Source: Corbicula japonica | Lineage: Eukaryota; Mollusca; Bivalvia; Venerida; Cyrenidae | Length of the DNA: 64,000 bases | Assembly (NCBI GenBank): GCA_038501625.1 | Contig: JAZAYU010000013.1 | Coordinates: 5,580,001 to 5,644,000 of the forward strand | Direction of reading: 5' to 3' | Part shown: positions 62,090 to 64,000 of the stretch, one piece after another | Layout: every line of letters starts with the position of its first letter | How positions within the stretch are numbered: the stretch's first letter is position 1 | The notes under the pieces: model-generated | Told to the model about the DNA's origin: nothing | The model's database searches: none | What the model saw: the letters and a program-made list of their open reading frames with translations, nothing else | Program-made: the position numbers and the translations under genes

Positions 62090-62850
62090 GTGTTTATAAC
62101 CTCGGGTCCAGGTTTAGTTTGATTGAGCCTGTTCAATTGCAATAATGGAATGGCATATTACCGTCCACGCCGCCTAGCCCTTGGATGAGCGCAAATCAAT
62201 AGAGGGCGTTATTGTTAACAACACTGATTGAATGTAAGGTGAGACGTTTTAAACCTCTGATATTAAAATTAAATGAAAAACGGAATTTTGAAAGCCACCA
62301 AAACGCGATAAAAATAAAAAAAATACTGCAGGCTCGGTTGACCTAGCATGTTCATGTCCGACAATTGAAATGCACACTAGTGTCCATGCCGACAAGCCAG
62401 GGTCGAGCTTACACAGATGTACATGTATGTATCCTGCACGGCATTGAAGGGCGTGATTGATAACTGCACTAATTGAATGTATGAGGATACATTTGTCATC
62501 CGCAACACGGCACAAACAACGCTAATGTAATATTAAAATAGATGAAAAAGGAACTTTGAAAGCCATCGAACCCGCAAAATATCTCAATATTTCAGGCTCG
62601 ATTTGAAATGCACATAACAATTCACGCCGCCTAACACTAGAATGAGTAAAACTCATTAATTACACATATGTATTTATCGTGTTTCTCTACGGCTTTAAAT
62701 GGCATGATTGATAACAACACATTGAATGTATAGGGAAACATTTACAACCACTAGCAACGAGCCTGTGATATAAAATAGATAAAAAGGGAATGTTAAAGCC
62801 ATCGAACACGACGAAAAATCTTTAGGCTCAAACTTGAGACTGTTATAGAC
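62090..62850 (-). repeat. Right arm of giant inverted repeat
   Basis: Inverse of 54044-54830, again about three units (ATTAAATGAAAAACGGAAT near 62268, AATAGATGAAAAAGGAACTT near 62537, AATAGATAAAAAGGGAATG near 62777). The arms show frequent mismatches and indels, so either age or unequal exchange has diversified them. The decayed Myb/SANT-like gene starts 180 bp inside this arm. Confidence 0.8.
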
Positions 62851-63169
62851 AATCAATCAAAGTAACTTGTCATCGTGTATCTAATTTAGAAAAGGAAGGG
62901 CAAATGAAAACTTTACGTTAATGAATAGCCTTTATGACCACCTAGAGAACAAAGGAACTGCCAAATATGTTCTGTTCGATTCAGATGATCGTATTTGCAG
63001 AAAAATGGTATAATTTTAGAGTTCTACTGTGTGTCAAAATTAACTGTCTTTGTGTAAGCTCTGAAAAGTATGCACAAAAATTAGTTAGAAAAAAAAACAA
63101 CGACAATGATCTAACACAATAAAGTTTAATTAAAGTTTAACGTATAGGTTAAATAAAACGCAATAAATA

Positions 63170-63470
63170 TGTTTTAGGATGGATCATTACAACAGAACAA
63201 TGGTATTCTAGAATTCAATTATTTGACAAAATTGACAGTCTTTGTATTGTTCCGAAAGCCATCAACTAATAAAAAGTTATTATGAGAAAAACGAATAAAA
63301 CACGAAGGCGTGAACAGTTTACAGGAAAGGTTAATTCGTAACTACAACAAAGGGTGAAGCCTGCGCTTTTGGCTGGGCGAAGCCTGCGCTTTTGGCTGAA
63401 GCAATCATAGAATGATTAACTAGCGTTGAATTAGAATTTGTTTTATTATGACATAATATGTTAGTTATAA
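63170..63470 (+). repeat. Segment duplicated from the 25.2-25.5 kb region
   Basis: GTATTCTAGAATTCAATTAT, GCCATCAACTAAT and ACTACAACAAAG-G and ATAGAATGATTAACT follow the same order as in 25220-25440. A 23-bp tandem (GAAGCCTGCGCTTTTGGCTG, two copies) has been added at 63354-63400. Confidence 0.75.
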
Positions 63471-63735
63471 TGAATGGTATAAGCCCAGACCAAGCACAAC
63501 CTCGGCAACAGCGACTGCCCGCAAAAGCACGCTTTTTCAAATCTCCAACCCCCAACCCAAAGGTTTGCTAACCTGCGGTAGCTTGAGAAGATATTTTTTG
63601 TGAAATTTAGTTGACTGTTTTATATTTTGGTAAATACGTATATAGAAAACAGAAGTGTTTGGGGTATCGACCAATAAACAAACTTTATAGATAAAAACGG
63701 CGGTCCTCTTTATCGTTTATTGTTTGTGGCAACGT
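63465..63735 (-). repeat. Dispersed segment, inverse of 48640-48930
   Basis: Blocks AAGCCCAGACCAAGCAC, AACCCCCAACCCAAAGG, AACGGCGGTCCTC and TTATTGTTTGTGG are the inverse of the 48640-48930 segment. It abuts the 25.2-kb-type segment, so the right end of the window is a mosaic. 63736-64000 shows nothing further. Confidence 0.75.
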
Positions 63736-64000
63736 CTATTATATACCCTACACAATTAAAAAGTATCCACTTTCCTCTCTTATTTTTTAAAAATTTGAAA
63801 ATGAAAGTAAAAAATCTATGTGTGAACAAATTTGCATTTTTGTTATCATTGCACAGAGTTAAAGTGTTCTTGAAAATCGACAGCCACAACTTAGTTATCT
63901 TTCCATTTGTTACATTTAGGGTTTCAGGAAAAAGTAATTGATGTTTAAAAGTATTCAAATGTTTTTGCATTTATTCAATTAGCTCTACCGCTTGTGATCA

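Overview
The window looks like nuclear DNA from a mollusc, most likely a bivalve. It is strongly AT-rich, its genes are split by GT-AG introns, and it is dense in transposon relics that are common in bivalve genomes: a DIRS-like tyrosine-recombinase element, a Penelope-like element, BEL/Pao, Tc1, a Mutator-type transposase and many small inverted-repeat elements. A Dreissena-like mussel is a guess, not a demonstrated identity. No rRNA, intact tRNA, CRISPR array or prokaryotic-style operon was seen.

Layout. 1-16 kb is mostly non-coding. It holds a 42-bp perfect palindrome (3909), a tandem duplication (7.0-7.6 kb), an inverted pair of CAT/ATG microsatellites (7.9-8.2 kb), and a 12-bp palindrome repeated nine times in 166 bp (14.23-14.39 kb). 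16.2-19.2 kb carries a large fold-back palindrome, two tiny candidate 5' exons, and the exons of a Mutator-type transposase with a one-base lesion at a splice junction. 22-44 kb is scattered with copies of one unnamed repeat family.

The best protein-coding gene lies at 28.78-32.97 kb on the + strand. It is a secreted or ectodomain protein with a signal peptide, a somatomedin-B-like Cys cluster and two CxxC motifs. Its three exons join in phase 0, and it resembles the extracellular part of the expanded Mth/adhesion-type GPCRs of molluscs, but no seven-helix part is visible. This gene sits in a duplicated block (about 25.5-35.2 kb versus 41.4-48.5 kb). The second copy keeps only a frameshifted exon 2. 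Comparing the copies gives pre-insertion sites for two transposons: an inverted-repeat element with ATAA target duplication in copy 1, and a 1,360-bp hAT-type element with a perfect 8-bp target duplication in copy 2. Between the copies lie BEL/Pao gag (37-38 kb) and Penelope-like (39.6-41.1 kb) remnants, both on the minus strand.

48.9-53.2 kb is bounded by long inverted repeats of about 560 bp that start exactly at TTAA, which suggests one 4.28-kb element. A decayed Tc1 transposase follows. From 54.04 to 62.85 kb, two arms built of about three roughly 245-bp subrepeats face each other as a giant inverted repeat. They enclose a Tc1 fragment, a DIRS-like RNase H/recombinase relic, a roughly 118-bp satellite with an inverted counterpart, and a decayed three-exon Myb/SANT-like gene just inside the right arm. 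The last kilobase is a mosaic of segments also found near 25.2-25.5 kb and 48.6-48.9 kb. Apart from the ectodomain gene, the content is best read as nested mobile elements and duplications.
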